Translations under genes and position numbers: made by a program
Origin: Pseudomonadales bacterium
Lineage (GTDB): Bacteria > Pseudomonadota > Gammaproteobacteria > Pseudomonadales > Azotimanducaceae
DNA length: 64,000 nucleotides
Assembly (NCBI GenBank): GCA_022827905.1
Contig: JAJEIQ010000071.1
Location: forward strand, 1-64,000
Direction of reading: 5' to 3'
Notes under the pieces: generated by a model
Told to the model about the DNA's origin: nothing
The model's database searches: none
Seen by the model: only the letters and a program-made list of their open reading frames with translations
In this document: positions 32,453 to 40,891 of the stretch, piece after piece
How the letters are laid out: each line of letters opens with the position of its first letter
Position numbering within the stretch: the first letter of the stretch is position 1

Positions 32453-33327
32453 CGCAGGCGAATCAGTCCTTCCTGGGTGGCTGAGGCCACCAACTCGCCG
32501 GCTTGGCTGTAGATCAGCCCTCGGGTGAGGCCCCGGGCACCGCTGGATACCGGGCTGTCCTGAACGTAGAGCAGCCATTGGTCGGCGCGAAACGGGCGGT
32601 GGAACCACATGGCGTGATCCAGGCTCGCCACCTGCAGACTGTCATCGAAGTAATTCACCGCGTGCGGCAGCATGGCGGTGTCGAGCAGCGACCAGTCGGA
32701 CAGGTAGGCCAGCACGCACTGGTGCAGGCGGGGGTCGTCCAGCAACCGGTCCCGGGCCCGCATCCAGCACATTTGCCTCGGCACCTCAGTGCTTGGTTTG
32801 TAGATGTTGACCGGGTTGACCGGTCGGATCTCGACGGGCCGCTGCCGCGCGTAGGGTTCCGGCAGTCCCGGTGGCCGGTCCTTGGCATACCGCGCCCGCA
32901 CAGCCTCCTCGTCCTCCAAGGTCTCCGGATCCGGGGCGTCCGGCATCTCGAACTGATGCGCGAGGCCCCCTTCGTCGATCTGGAAGGAAATGGACATGGC
33001 GAAGATGGCCTCGCCGTTCTGAATGGCCACCACCTGCCGGGTGGTGAAGCTCTTTCCATCGCGTATCCGGTCCACGGTGTAGAGGATGGGGGTGTTCATC
33101 TCGCCAGGGCGCAGAAAGTAGCCATGCAGGGAGTGGGCATTGCGGCCTGGCTCCACCGTGCGCGAGGCGGCGACCAGCGCTTGGCCGATGACCTGCCCGC
33201 CGTAAACCCGCTGCCAGCCCTCATTGGGGCTGGTGGCCCGGTAGTGGTTCCGCTCGATCGTCTCCAGATCCAGCAGCCGGATGACGTCCTGAAGGCTTTG
33301 CTCCACGGCGCTGGCTGTTGCGCTCAA
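32449..33327 (-). CDS. tesB: Acyl-CoA thioesterase II
   Basis: A 292-residue double-hotdog thioesterase that hydrolyses acyl-CoA to free fatty acid and CoA. Typical stretches are [42 protein letters not shown] and [19 protein letters not shown], the last holding the catalytic Asp. [18 protein letters not shown] is the C-terminal Thr/Gln region. The start is a TTG at 33327 overlapping the ahcY stop; an in-frame GTG at 33306 is an alternative. It is coupled to both neighbours. Confidence 0.93.
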   Translation of the reverse strand: MSATASAVEQSLQDVIRLLDLETIERNHYRATSPNEGWQRVYGGQVIGQALVAASRTVEPGRNAHSLHGYFLRPGEMNTPILYTVDRIRDGKSFTTRQVVAIQNGEAIFAMSISFQIDEGGLAHQFEMPDAPDPETLEDEEAVRARYAKDRPPGLPEPYARQRPVEIRPVNPVNIYKPSTEVPRQMCWMRARDRLLDDPRLHQCVLAYLSDWSLLDTAMLPHAVNYFDDSLQVASLDHAMWFHRPFRADQWLLYVQDSPVSSGARGLTRGLIYSQAGELVASATQEGLIRLR

Positions 33328-34700
33328 TACTTGTAGTCGGCGGGCTTGAAGGGGCCCTGCCGGTCAACGCCGATGTAGCTGGCTTGGTCGGCGGTTAGCC
33401 TGGTGAGCACGCCGCCGAAGCCCTCCACCATGAGTGCCGCCACCTGCTCGTCAAGCTGTTTGGGCAGCACTTCCACGCTCACCGGCGCCCGCTGGTTCTC
33501 CGGCTGGTCGGCCCAGCGTTCCTGGTAGAGGTGCATCTGCGCCAGCACTTGGTTGGCGAAGGAGCCGTCCATCACCCGCGAGGGGTGGCCCATGGCGTTG
33601 CCGAGGTTCACCAGCCGCCCCTCGGAGAGCAGGATAAGGTAGTCGGATGCCGCATCGCTGCGGAACACCTGGTGCACTTGGTCCTTGACCTTCTCCCAGC
33701 GCCAGTGCTCGCGCATGTAGGCGGTGTCGATCTCATTGTCGAAGTGGCCAATGTTGCAGACCACGGCGCCGGCTTTGAGGCTGGTAAGCATGTTGGCGTC
33801 GCAGACGTTGCTGTTGCCGGTGCAGGTGACCACTAGGTCGGTATCGCCCAGCAGTGCCGCATCGATGTCCTCCAAGACACCGGTGTTGAGGCCGTCCCGA
33901 TAGGGGGAGACCAATTCAAAGCCGTCCATGCAGGCCTGCATGGCGCAAATCGGGTCGGCCTCCGCCACGCGCACGATCATGCCCTCTTGACGCAGGCTTT
34001 GGGTGGAGCCCTTGCCCACGTCGCCGTAGCCGATCACCAACGCCCGCTTGCCGGCCAGCAGCATGTCGGTGCCGCGCTTGATGGCATCGTTCAAGCTATG
34101 GCGGCAGCCATAGCGGTTGTCGTTCTTCGACTTGGTGATCGAGTCGTTGACGTTGATCGCCGGGGTCTTGAGCTCGCCTTTGCGCAGCATCTCGAGCAGG
34201 CGGTGGACACCGGTGGTGGTCTCCTCGCTGATGCCGTGGACGGCCTTGAGCATGGCCGGATAGCGCTCATGCACCATCAGCGTGAGGTCGCCGCCGTCGT
34301 CGAGCAGCAGGTTGGCGTCCCAGGGGGCGCCGTCCTTGAGGATGGTCTGTTCGATGCACCACTCGTACTCCGCCTCGGTTTCGCCCTTCCAGGCGAACAC
34401 CGGGATGCCTTGGGCCGCCATCGCCGCTGCCGCGTGATCTTGGGTGGAGAAGATGTTGCACGACGACCAGCGCACCTCGGCACCTAGGGCGATCAAGGTT
34501 TCAATGAGCACCGCGGTTTGCACGGTCATGTGGATGCAGCCGATGATGCGCGCGCCAGCCAGCGGCTGCTCCGCTTCATAGCGCCGGCGCAGGGCCATCA
34601 AGGCTGGCATCTCCGCTTCGGCCAAGGCGATCTCCCTGCGTCCGAAGTCAGCGAGCGCGATGTCGGCGACCTTGTAATCGTTAAAGGCGGTGTCGGGCAT
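33324..34700 (-). CDS. ahcY: Adenosylhomocysteinase
   Basis: A 458-residue NAD-dependent enzyme that splits S-adenosylhomocysteine to adenosine and homocysteine, clearing the product of SAM-dependent methylation. The NAD-binding motif GYGDVGKG lies at 224-231. [42 protein letters not shown] and the C-terminal [21 protein letters not shown]-type ending are diagnostic. The ATG at 34700 is chosen because AAGGA lies nine bases upstream; an ATG at 34718 is in frame. No SAH riboswitch was recognised in the 216-base leader. It heads an operon with tesB and glutaminyl cyclase. Confidence 0.96.
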   Translation of the reverse strand: MPDTAFNDYKVADIALADFGRREIALAEAEMPALMALRRRYEAEQPLAGARIIGCIHMTVQTAVLIETLIALGAEVRWSSCNIFSTQDHAAAAMAAQGIPVFAWKGETEAEYEWCIEQTILKDGAPWDANLLLDDGGDLTLMVHERYPAMLKAVHGISEETTTGVHRLLEMLRKGELKTPAINVNDSITKSKNDNRYGCRHSLNDAIKRGTDMLLAGKRALVIGYGDVGKGSTQSLRQEGMIVRVAEADPICAMQACMDGFELVSPYRDGLNTGVLEDIDAALLGDTDLVVTCTGNSNVCDANMLTSLKAGAVVCNIGHFDNEIDTAYMREHWRWEKVKDQVHQVFRSDAASDYLILLSEGRLVNLGNAMGHPSRVMDGSFANQVLAQMHLYQERWADQPENQRAPVSVEVLPKQLDEQVAALMVEGFGGVLTRLTADQASYIGVDRQGPFKPADYKY

Positions 34701-34916
34701 GGATGAATCCTTGTGCATTTTGGCGGCTAGGAGAGCCCTCGCCGCGTCGACGCAAAGCGCCGGGCGGGGAGAGTGGGGCGCGAATGCTAACAACGCAGGA
34801 CGGTCTCGGCAAAGTTCACGGCCAAAATGAGAACTGCTGGTTGAATCGTCGTTGACGTTGAAATTCGCTGTGCGGGTGCGCCAGAATCCGCCCTCCCCCC
34901 AACTCGCGGTTGTCCA

Positions 34917-36089
34917 TTGGCCATAGCAGAGCACTCCACGGCGGGCGGCTTGGACAGCAAGCTGCCTGAAGTCGGCACCACCATATTCACCGTCATGTCG
35001 GCATTGGCTGCGGAAGAGGGCGCCCTGAACTTGTCCCAGGGCTTCCCTGATTTCGACGGGCCGCCGGAGTTGCTTGGGCGGGTGCAGCACTACCTCACCC
35101 ACGGCTACAACCAGTATCCGCCCATGGCGGGGGTTCAAAGCCTGCGCGAGGCGATCGCGAGCAAGGTGCTTGATCTGTACGGTCTCGCCGCGGATCCCGA
35201 GACCCAAGTCACGGTAACCTCCGGCGCTACGGAAGCGCTGTTCTGCGCAATCACGGCGGTGGTGCGGCCCGGCGACGAGGTCATCCTATTCGATCCGGCC
35301 TACGACAGCTATGAGCCGGCGGTGCAGCTGTCCGGCGGCGTGGCGCGCCACGTTCCGCTCAAGCCGCCCACCTACGGCGTCGATTGGGATCGGGTGCGTG
35401 ACGCCATCACGCCGCGAACCCGGCTGGTGATCTTCAATACGCCGCACAACCCAACCGGCACGGTGTGGTCGCACGACGATTTGCGCTGCCTTGAGGCCTT
35501 GGCCCTCGACCACGGCCTGCATGTGCTGTCCGATGAGGTTTACGAGCACATCATCTTCGACGGTCAGGCCCATCAGAGCGTTTGCCGCTTTCCCGACCTG
35601 TGGCGGCAAAGCTTCGTGGTGTCGTCCTTCGGCAAGACCTACCACACCACCGGTTGGAAGATCGGCTACTGCGTCGCTCCGGAGCATCTGACCGCGGAGT
35701 ATCGCAAGATTCATCAATTCGTGACCTTCACCTCCAACACGCCGGTGCAGCACGGCTTGGCGGATTTCCTCAATGCACACCCGGAGCATCACTTGGAGCT
35801 CGGCGCCTTCTATCAACGCAAGCGCGACCTGTTTTGCGCCCTGCTTGAGGGGAGCCGCTTCAGCCTGACGCCCAGTGCGGGCACCTACTTCCAACTGCTC
35901 GGCTACGAGGGCATCAGCAACGAGCGCGACAGCGAGCTGGCGGTGCGCCTGACCCGTGAGGCCAAGATCGCGTCCATCCCGGTATCGATCTTCTACGCCG
36001 ACGGCGCCGACCATAAAATGCTGCGCTTTTGCTTCTGCAAGGATGACCGCACCCTGCGCCAAGGCGCCGAAATCCTGCTTGGGCTGTGA
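34917..36089 (+). CDS. Methionine aminotransferase, PLP-dependent (YbdL-like)
   Basis: A 390-residue class I aminotransferase close to E. coli YbdL (386), which transaminates methionine and some aromatic amino acids using 2-oxo-acids. Pyridoxal binding is at Lys240 ([13 protein letters not shown]). Other motifs are [14 protein letters not shown] (~38-51), [23 protein letters not shown] and [10 protein letters not shown]. The N-terminus [18 protein letters not shown] aligns well with YbdL, supporting the TTG start. The omega-amidase gene follows after three bases; such pairs reclaim 4-methylthio-2-oxobutanoate in methionine salvage. Confidence 0.93.
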   Translation: MAIAEHSTAGGLDSKLPEVGTTIFTVMSALAAEEGALNLSQGFPDFDGPPELLGRVQHYLTHGYNQYPPMAGVQSLREAIASKVLDLYGLAADPETQVTVTSGATEALFCAITAVVRPGDEVILFDPAYDSYEPAVQLSGGVARHVPLKPPTYGVDWDRVRDAITPRTRLVIFNTPHNPTGTVWSHDDLRCLEALALDHGLHVLSDEVYEHIIFDGQAHQSVCRFPDLWRQSFVVSSFGKTYHTTGWKIGYCVAPEHLTAEYRKIHQFVTFTSNTPVQHGLADFLNAHPEHHLELGAFYQRKRDLFCALLEGSRFSLTPSAGTYFQLLGYEGISNERDSELAVRLTREAKIASIPVSIFYADGADHKMLRFCFCKDDRTLRQGAEILLGL

Positions 36090-36092
36090 ATC

Positions 36093-36881
36093 ATGACGGC
36101 CGACCTGACCCTTAGCCTCGTGCAGACGCCCACCCATTGGCATGACCCGCCGCGCAATCGGGTGCGCTTTGACGCCCTGTTTGAGGATCTGCCGCCCAAT
36201 GCGGATGTGGCGCTGCTGCCGGAAATGTTCACCACCGGATTCACCATGCGTGCGGCTGAAGTGGCGGAGTCCATGGATGGCCCTTCGGTGGGGTGGATGC
36301 GCAATCGGGCGCAAGCGCTGGGTTGCGCATTGTGCGGGAGCCTGGTCATTGAGGAGGGCGGCAAGTATTTCAACCGCATGATCTGGGCGTCCGCCGACGG
36401 CGGCATCACCACCTACGACAAGCGCCATCGGTTCCGCATGGCCGGCGAGCATGAGCACTACGACGAGGGAACGGCGCGCGTGGTGGTGGATTGCCGGGGC
36501 TGGCGGATCAGCTTGGCGGTTTGCTACGACTTGCGTTTTCCGGTCTGGCTGCGCAATCGCGGCGATTACGATCTGTTGCTGTTCGCCGCCAACTGGCCCG
36601 AAGCCCGGCAGTTGGCTTGGACTGCGCTGCTTCGAGCCCGGGCGATCGAGAACCTGAGCTTCGTGGCGGGCGTCAACGTGCTTGGCGAGGATGGCAATGG
36701 CGTGCGGTACGCAGGCGGCAGTGCGCTTTATGGGCCGGAGGGCGACGCCTTTCTCGATGCGGGTGAGCGGACCGGTGTATTCACCGCAACCTTGGAAAAG
36801 TCCGCCTTGGACACGTACCGGGCCGGATTTCCTGCTTGGCGTGACGCCGACGAATTCGTGATCGACGGACTAACGCCGTGA
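36093..36881 (+). CDS. yafV: Omega-amidase (nitrilase superfamily, YafV-like)
   Basis: A 262-residue enzyme that deamidates 2-oxoglutaramate or 2-oxosuccinamate, pulling forward glutamine-dependent transamination. The Glu-Lys-Cys triad is seen at Glu44 (LLPEMFTTGF), Lys110 (TYDKRHRF) and Cys144 (AVCYDLRFPVW). Length is usual. It follows the aminotransferase by three bases and overlaps the cytochrome gene through a GTGA, giving a three-gene operon. With the aminotransferase it forms the glutamine transaminase/omega-amidase pathway. Confidence 0.94.
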   Translation: MTADLTLSLVQTPTHWHDPPRNRVRFDALFEDLPPNADVALLPEMFTTGFTMRAAEVAESMDGPSVGWMRNRAQALGCALCGSLVIEEGGKYFNRMIWASADGGITTYDKRHRFRMAGEHEHYDEGTARVVVDCRGWRISLAVCYDLRFPVWLRNRGDYDLLLFAANWPEARQLAWTALLRARAIENLSFVAGVNVLGEDGNGVRYAGGSALYGPEGDAFLDAGERTGVFTATLEKSALDTYRAGFPAWRDADEFVIDGLTP

Positions 36882-37279
36882 TCGATGGTGAAAACGTGCG
36901 GAAACGCCAGCTCCCGTTGCGGTGGGCCGGGATTCGCCGCTTGTTGCTGTGCGGCGCCTGCCTTTGGTTGACCGCCTGCGCGGACGATTCAGGCGCTCCG
37001 GAAAGCGATGGCGAAGCCGTCGCCAACGCGCATCGTTCCGGCGCCGCCATTTACCAACGCTATTGCTTCTCTTGCCACGCGGCGGGGGTGGCAGGAGCGC
37101 CCAAGACGGGCGATGCGGAGGCTTGGTCGCCGCGCATGGCCAAGGGCCGGGACGCGCTGCTCCGCTCCACCATCGACGGCATGACCGGCATGCCCGCCAT
37201 GGGGCTGTGCTTCGACTGCTCGGAACAGGAACTCTTGGACGCCATCGGCCATATGAGCGGGGCAGGGCAGACGCCCTAG
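36878..37279 (+). CDS. Cytochrome c5-like lipoprotein
   Basis: A 133-residue single-haem cytochrome. A hydrophobic N-terminal segment ends in a lipobox (LWLTAC, Cys ~34), so it is probably lipid-anchored in the periplasm. The haem site is CFSCH, the axial Met is probably in GMTGMPAMG, and a second Cys pair CFDC precedes SEQELLDAIGHM; that pair is a mark of the c5 family. The GTG at 36878 overlaps the yafV stop as GTGA; a second GTG lies six codons on. It likely passes electrons to an oxidase; its link to the salvage genes upstream is unclear. Confidence 0.88.
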   Translation: MIDGENVRKRQLPLRWAGIRRLLLCGACLWLTACADDSGAPESDGEAVANAHRSGAAIYQRYCFSCHAAGVAGAPKTGDAEAWSPRMAKGRDALLRSTIDGMTGMPAMGLCFDCSEQELLDAIGHMSGAGQTP

Positions 37280-37318
37280 ATCGAGACCTCTCGTGCTTCG
37301 AAGCGAGTTTCCCCAACT

Positions 37319-37348
37319 TTGCCTACTTTGGGACGCTTGCCCTACAAT
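37319..37348 (+). promoter_or_regulatory. Possible sigma-70 promoter upstream of manC
   Basis: TTGCCT (37319-37324), an 18-base spacer and TACAAT (37343-37348) resemble -35 and -10 boxes. The site lies 91 bases before the manC start, in the 159-base gap after the cytochrome gene. Confidence 0.4.
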
Positions 37349-37438
37349 CCTCCAATTCCCACCGGAGCAGGTGAGGCTGACATGCCGCATTTGGCCCGTC
37401 GGTTGGTTTTCTCCCCCCATCAGGAGGCATAGGCGCCC

Positions 37439-38854
37439 TTGAAGCCGCTCGTTCCCGTGGTGTTGGCCGGCGGCGTTGGCAGCCGATTGTGGCCCTTGTC
37501 CAGGGCGCTGTATCCCAAGCAGTTCCATGCCTTGTTCGGCGAACGCTCTCTGCTGCAGAACACCGTGTTGCGGGCCGCCGCCGTTACGGACCGGCCGCCG
37601 ATTGTCATTTGCAACGAAGACAACCGCTTCTTGGTCGCTGAGCAGTTGCGGGCGCTGGATCTGGCTTGGCAGTGCATTGCATTGGAGCCGGAAGGCCGCA
37701 ACACCGCGCCGGCCATTGCGTTAGCCGCCCATCTCGCCGCAGCCGAAGCGGAGGGTGCCCAACTGCTGGTGCTGCCGTCCGACCATCTAATCGATCAGCC
37801 CGAACGCTTTGCCGCTGCCGTGAAGTCCGCCCAAACCGCGAGCGAGAGCGGTTCGGTGGTGGTGTTCGGCATCGCGCCCACTTGTGCAGAAACTGGATAC
37901 GGCTACATCGAGTTGGAGACCGACCCGCAGCACGGCGTCCAGCCGGTCAAGTCCTTCGTCGAAAAGCCCGATCGCGACCGAGCCCGCGCCTTCGCCGCCT
38001 CTGGCCGCCATCTTTGGAACAGCGGCATGTTTTTGGTGGATGCCGACGTGGCGCTGGCGGAGATTCGGGCGCACAGCCGTGAGATGGCCGAAGCCGTGGC
38101 CGAATCCGTGGAAACGGGTCGGTCCGACCTGGAGTTCTTTCGGCCGGGCGATGCCTTTCTGCGCAGCCCCAATGCCTCCTTCGACGTGGCGGTGATGGAG
38201 CGGACCGCCCGGGCCGCCGTGCTGCCGGTGGACTTTGGTTGGAGCGACATTGGCTCTTGGGAGGCGGTGCTGGAGGCATCGGAGGCGGACGGGCGCGGCA
38301 ACCATTTTTCCGGCGATGTGTTGCCCGTGGATGTGGATGGGACCCTGATTCGAGCCGACCATCGGCTGGTGGGCGCTATCGGGGTCGATGGGTTGGTCAT
38401 CGTGGAAACCGCCGATGCGGTGCTGGTTGCCGATAGAGGCCGGGTTCAGGAAGTCAGCGCCCTGGTGGCGCAGCTCGGTGCAACTGATCGCTCCGAGCAC
38501 CTTCTGCACAAGGAAGTGTACCGCCCTTGGGGCAGCTACGAAGGCGTCGGCAGCGGGGAGCGCTACCAAGTAAAACGCATCAAGGTAAAGCCCGGCGCCA
38601 GCATCTCGCTGCAACTGCACCGGCACCGCGCCGAGCACTGGGTGGTGGTGCGGGGCGTGGCCGAAATCACCCGCGGAGAGGAGACCTTCTCACTGTCCGA
38701 AAACCAGAGCACCTACATCCCCCAAGGCACCAAGCACCGGCTGCGCAATCCCGCCGATCAGACCTTGGAGCTCATCGAGATTCAGGTGGGTGACTACCTG
38801 GGGGAGGACGACATCGTGCGGTTCGATGACTTGTATGGGCGGGGTGAGGGTTGA
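37439..38854 (+). CDS. manC: Mannose-1-phosphate guanylyltransferase / mannose-6-phosphate isomerase
   Basis: A 471-residue bifunctional enzyme of GDP-mannose synthesis. The nucleotidyltransferase signature VLAGGVGSRLWPLSR lies at ~8-22, with NTAPAIALAAHLA, LVLPSDHLI, FVEKPD and NSGMFL following. The C-terminal cupin isomerase domain has VKPGASISLQLHRHRAEHW (~380-399, metal-binding His) and ENQSTYIPQGTKHRL. The start is a TTG with AGGAGG eleven bases upstream. GDP-mannose feeds polysaccharide or glycolipid synthesis, fitting the minus-strand glycan genes that converge on it. Confidence 0.94.
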   Translation: MKPLVPVVLAGGVGSRLWPLSRALYPKQFHALFGERSLLQNTVLRAAAVTDRPPIVICNEDNRFLVAEQLRALDLAWQCIALEPEGRNTAPAIALAAHLAAAEAEGAQLLVLPSDHLIDQPERFAAAVKSAQTASESGSVVVFGIAPTCAETGYGYIELETDPQHGVQPVKSFVEKPDRDRARAFAASGRHLWNSGMFLVDADVALAEIRAHSREMAEAVAESVETGRSDLEFFRPGDAFLRSPNASFDVAVMERTARAAVLPVDFGWSDIGSWEAVLEASEADGRGNHFSGDVLPVDVDGTLIRADHRLVGAIGVDGLVIVETADAVLVADRGRVQEVSALVAQLGATDRSEHLLHKEVYRPWGSYEGVGSGERYQVKRIKVKPGASISLQLHRHRAEHWVVVRGVAEITRGEETFSLSENQSTYIPQGTKHRLRNPADQTLELIEIQVGDYLGEDDIVRFDDLYGRGEG

Positions 38855-39641
38855 AGCTTGCGACAACCTCGATTAGTTCGGCGCGGATCCCAGCGTCGAG
38901 ATCGTCAATTTGAACGATTATCGTGGGCATGCCCGTTTCGCTGATGATTGACGACGCGAGGTCAAATCCCCAATTCATGGTCATTAGCGCACCATCGGGC
39001 TTGGTTGGATCTCCGTGATAGATAGGTTCCAAATGGTGCTCGATTTCACCCGATGGAGTTCGAGTCGCCCTCCGCTCACTTGCCTTGGCACCATTAACCA
39101 GAGGAACAGTGAAAATGTGTGCGCCACCGGGTTTCAAGACCCTGCCTATTTCTCGGAAGGCCGCATGGGGGTCGAAAACGTGTTCCATGACGTCTTGGGT
39201 AACGAACAGGTCGAACTGTTCGTCGTCGAAAGTCAGACGTTCGAGGTCTTCGCAGCGCCGCCCGCTTTGCGTATCGACCGCGCCAAGGGTGACCTCCTCC
39301 AACAGGAATGAGGAGCTGTAGGATGGGCATTCGTCGGCCAAGCGCTTGCTTACGCCTCGGCCAACCGGAGAGGATTCGTGAATCCGCAGTTCGGCATATT
39401 TGGGAAAGAACTGCTTAATCACCCGCATCAAAGCGCGTTCACGAGGAATCGACCCGCAGCCGCTGCAGACCAGATGATCCCTGAACCAACTGTGGTGCGC
39501 CACGAACGTGACTTTGTCCTCGCAGATGTCACAGGTTCCTTGGTGGCTGAAGTGCTTAGTCGCTGCAGAACTTGTCGCGTCCGCTCGTTTCTTGTTCTTG
39601 AAAAGTCGTGTTCGAAGTGGATGCGCAATGCGTTTGAACAT
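38772..39641 (-). CDS. Class I SAM-dependent methyltransferase with N-terminal Cys-pair (zinc-like) site
   Basis: A 289-residue methyltransferase. A possible zinc site is formed by CDICEDK (~37-43) and CSGCGSI (~59-65). The methyltransferase fold follows: LRIHESSPVGRG in place of the usual Gly-rich motif I, then FDLFVTQDVMEHVFDPHAAF and IGRVLKPGGAHIFTVPL. It begins at an ATG with GGAGG four bases upstream. The frame overlaps the end of manC by 83 bases tail to tail and its last ~25 residues are Pro/His rich, so the original stop may have been lost. It is the last gene of the minus-strand glycan operon. Confidence 0.8.
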   Translation of the reverse strand: MFKRIAHPLRTRLFKNKKRADATSSAATKHFSHQGTCDICEDKVTFVAHHSWFRDHLVCSGCGSIPRERALMRVIKQFFPKYAELRIHESSPVGRGVSKRLADECPSYSSSFLLEEVTLGAVDTQSGRRCEDLERLTFDDEQFDLFVTQDVMEHVFDPHAAFREIGRVLKPGGAHIFTVPLVNGAKASERRATRTPSGEIEHHLEPIYHGDPTKPDGALMTMNWGFDLASSIISETGMPTIIVQIDDLDAGIRAELIEVVASFNPHPAHTSHRTARCRPPPGSHPPESR

Positions 39642-39691
39642 CCGTCCTCCTCGCTCTACCTGCTCAGGCGTGCCAGCCCAAGCGGCGGTTC

Positions 39692-40882
39692 CTAAACCTT
39701 GAAGCCGATCAAAAGGTCACGCCAGAGTTGATGTTCTGAGCCCCGGACGCACTGCACCCGTGCGAAGCCGCCCTCGGCCAGCATGAAGTCCTCAATCCAA
39801 GCACTGTCGTAATCCATGCCGATCCGGCCACCGTAATGGTCTTCGGAGGACTCGCCCATCTCCAGGACGCATAGGCGTTTGGTTTTTTGGAACAGCCAGC
39901 GCATGCATTCCAAGCCGCTTTCCGGCCCGCGCTGGATCATCACCCACTGGAAGACGCTGAATGCAGAGGTGACGTCGAAGCGCTCATCCGGCGTGCTGCC
40001 CAGATACTTGTAGGCGTTGGCGACCTCGTAGGTGGCCAAGTCGCGGCGAAAATAGGTGCTGAGCAGTCGGGCTATGCGGATATCATTGGCCGTGACGTCC
40101 ACCCCCTTGGATGTGAAACCCGCTTTCGCCATGCCGTGGCAAAAGAACCCGGTGTTGCAGCCTATGTCCAAGTAGGATGCGTGCGCCTGCGGCAAGCCCT
40201 CGTCTGCGCAGACAGCCAGCATGAGGTCGAGCCGCTGCTGGCTGTCCTCCCGGTTGACTTGCCATTTGCGGCACTCCGGCAGTTCAATGGGTTGGTACGT
40301 TGCATCGGTGCCGGGGAACGGCTTCCCCTCACGGAGGCATTCGATGATCTCCGTCTTGGCCTGCGTCTGCAGGCGCACGAAGCACGCCTTGCAGACCGAC
40401 TCAGTTCGATTCTCATGGTCGTGGACGAAGAAGTGGCTGGCCTCTCGCCGTTCGCAAGCCTGACAAGTCAGAGTCAGGCGGGTGGCCCGGTGCCCGCGCT
40501 TTTTGAGCGCCTTGATTTGGGGGTCGCTGGGTGCTGCGATCAACAACTCGGCACCCCGGTTTGCCGCAGCGCACCAATGCTCGACCAGACGTTCCCCAAA
40601 GTGGTGGGCCTCATCAAAGGCCAACAGGGCGTTGGGTTCGGCTTCGCTGAGCAGTTCAACGCAGTGGTCGGCGGATACGAAGTGATCCAAATGGGTGCGC
40701 AGCCCCGAGCGGGAGCTCATTCTGCGACGCCCGGTTAGGTTGCGGCGGCTGCGCAGCCGCGGCGAATCGCCGCACAGAAAGGTCGCGGTAGTCCGACCGG
40801 CTTTCTGCGCTTCGGCGACGGCGAGGATCAGCTTCTCGGTCTTTCCCACGCCGGGCAGGCCGGTAAGGATAGTTATAGGCAT
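39692..40882 (-). CDS. Thymidine-kinase-like P-loop domain fused to a SAM-dependent methyltransferase
   Basis: A 396-residue fusion. Residues 1-~170 follow the plan of type II thymidine kinases: P-loop GLPGVGKT (8-15), SRSGLRTHLDHF, Walker-B-like LLAFDEAHHFGER (86-98), then a zinc ribbon with CQAC (140-143) and CKAC (164-167). Residues ~205-396 form a methyltransferase with motif I LDIGCNTGFFCHG (238-250), GVDVTANDIRIARLL and FDVTSAFSVFQWVM. The P-loop and DEAHH suggest nucleotide binding, but the kinase lasso and substrate residues cannot be confirmed. It starts nine bases after the giant glycosyltransferase gene and probably modifies a glycan or nucleotide sugar. No fusion of this kind is familiar to me. 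Confidence 0.75.
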   Translation of the reverse strand: MPITILTGLPGVGKTEKLILAVAEAQKAGRTTATFLCGDSPRLRSRRNLTGRRRMSSRSGLRTHLDHFVSADHCVELLSEAEPNALLAFDEAHHFGERLVEHWCAAANRGAELLIAAPSDPQIKALKKRGHRATRLTLTCQACERREASHFFVHDHENRTESVCKACFVRLQTQAKTEIIECLREGKPFPGTDATYQPIELPECRKWQVNREDSQQRLDLMLAVCADEGLPQAHASYLDIGCNTGFFCHGMAKAGFTSKGVDVTANDIRIARLLSTYFRRDLATYEVANAYKYLGSTPDERFDVTSAFSVFQWVMIQRGPESGLECMRWLFQKTKRLCVLEMGESSEDHYGGRIGMDYDSAWIEDFMLAEGGFARVQCVRGSEHQLWRDLLIGFKV

Positions 40883-40891
40883 GGTTGCGGG

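Noticed and set aside
34701-34916. SAH riboswitch upstream of ahcY
   Set aside because: The leader was read on the minus strand and no convincing match to the conserved core could be found by eye; a covariance search would decide.
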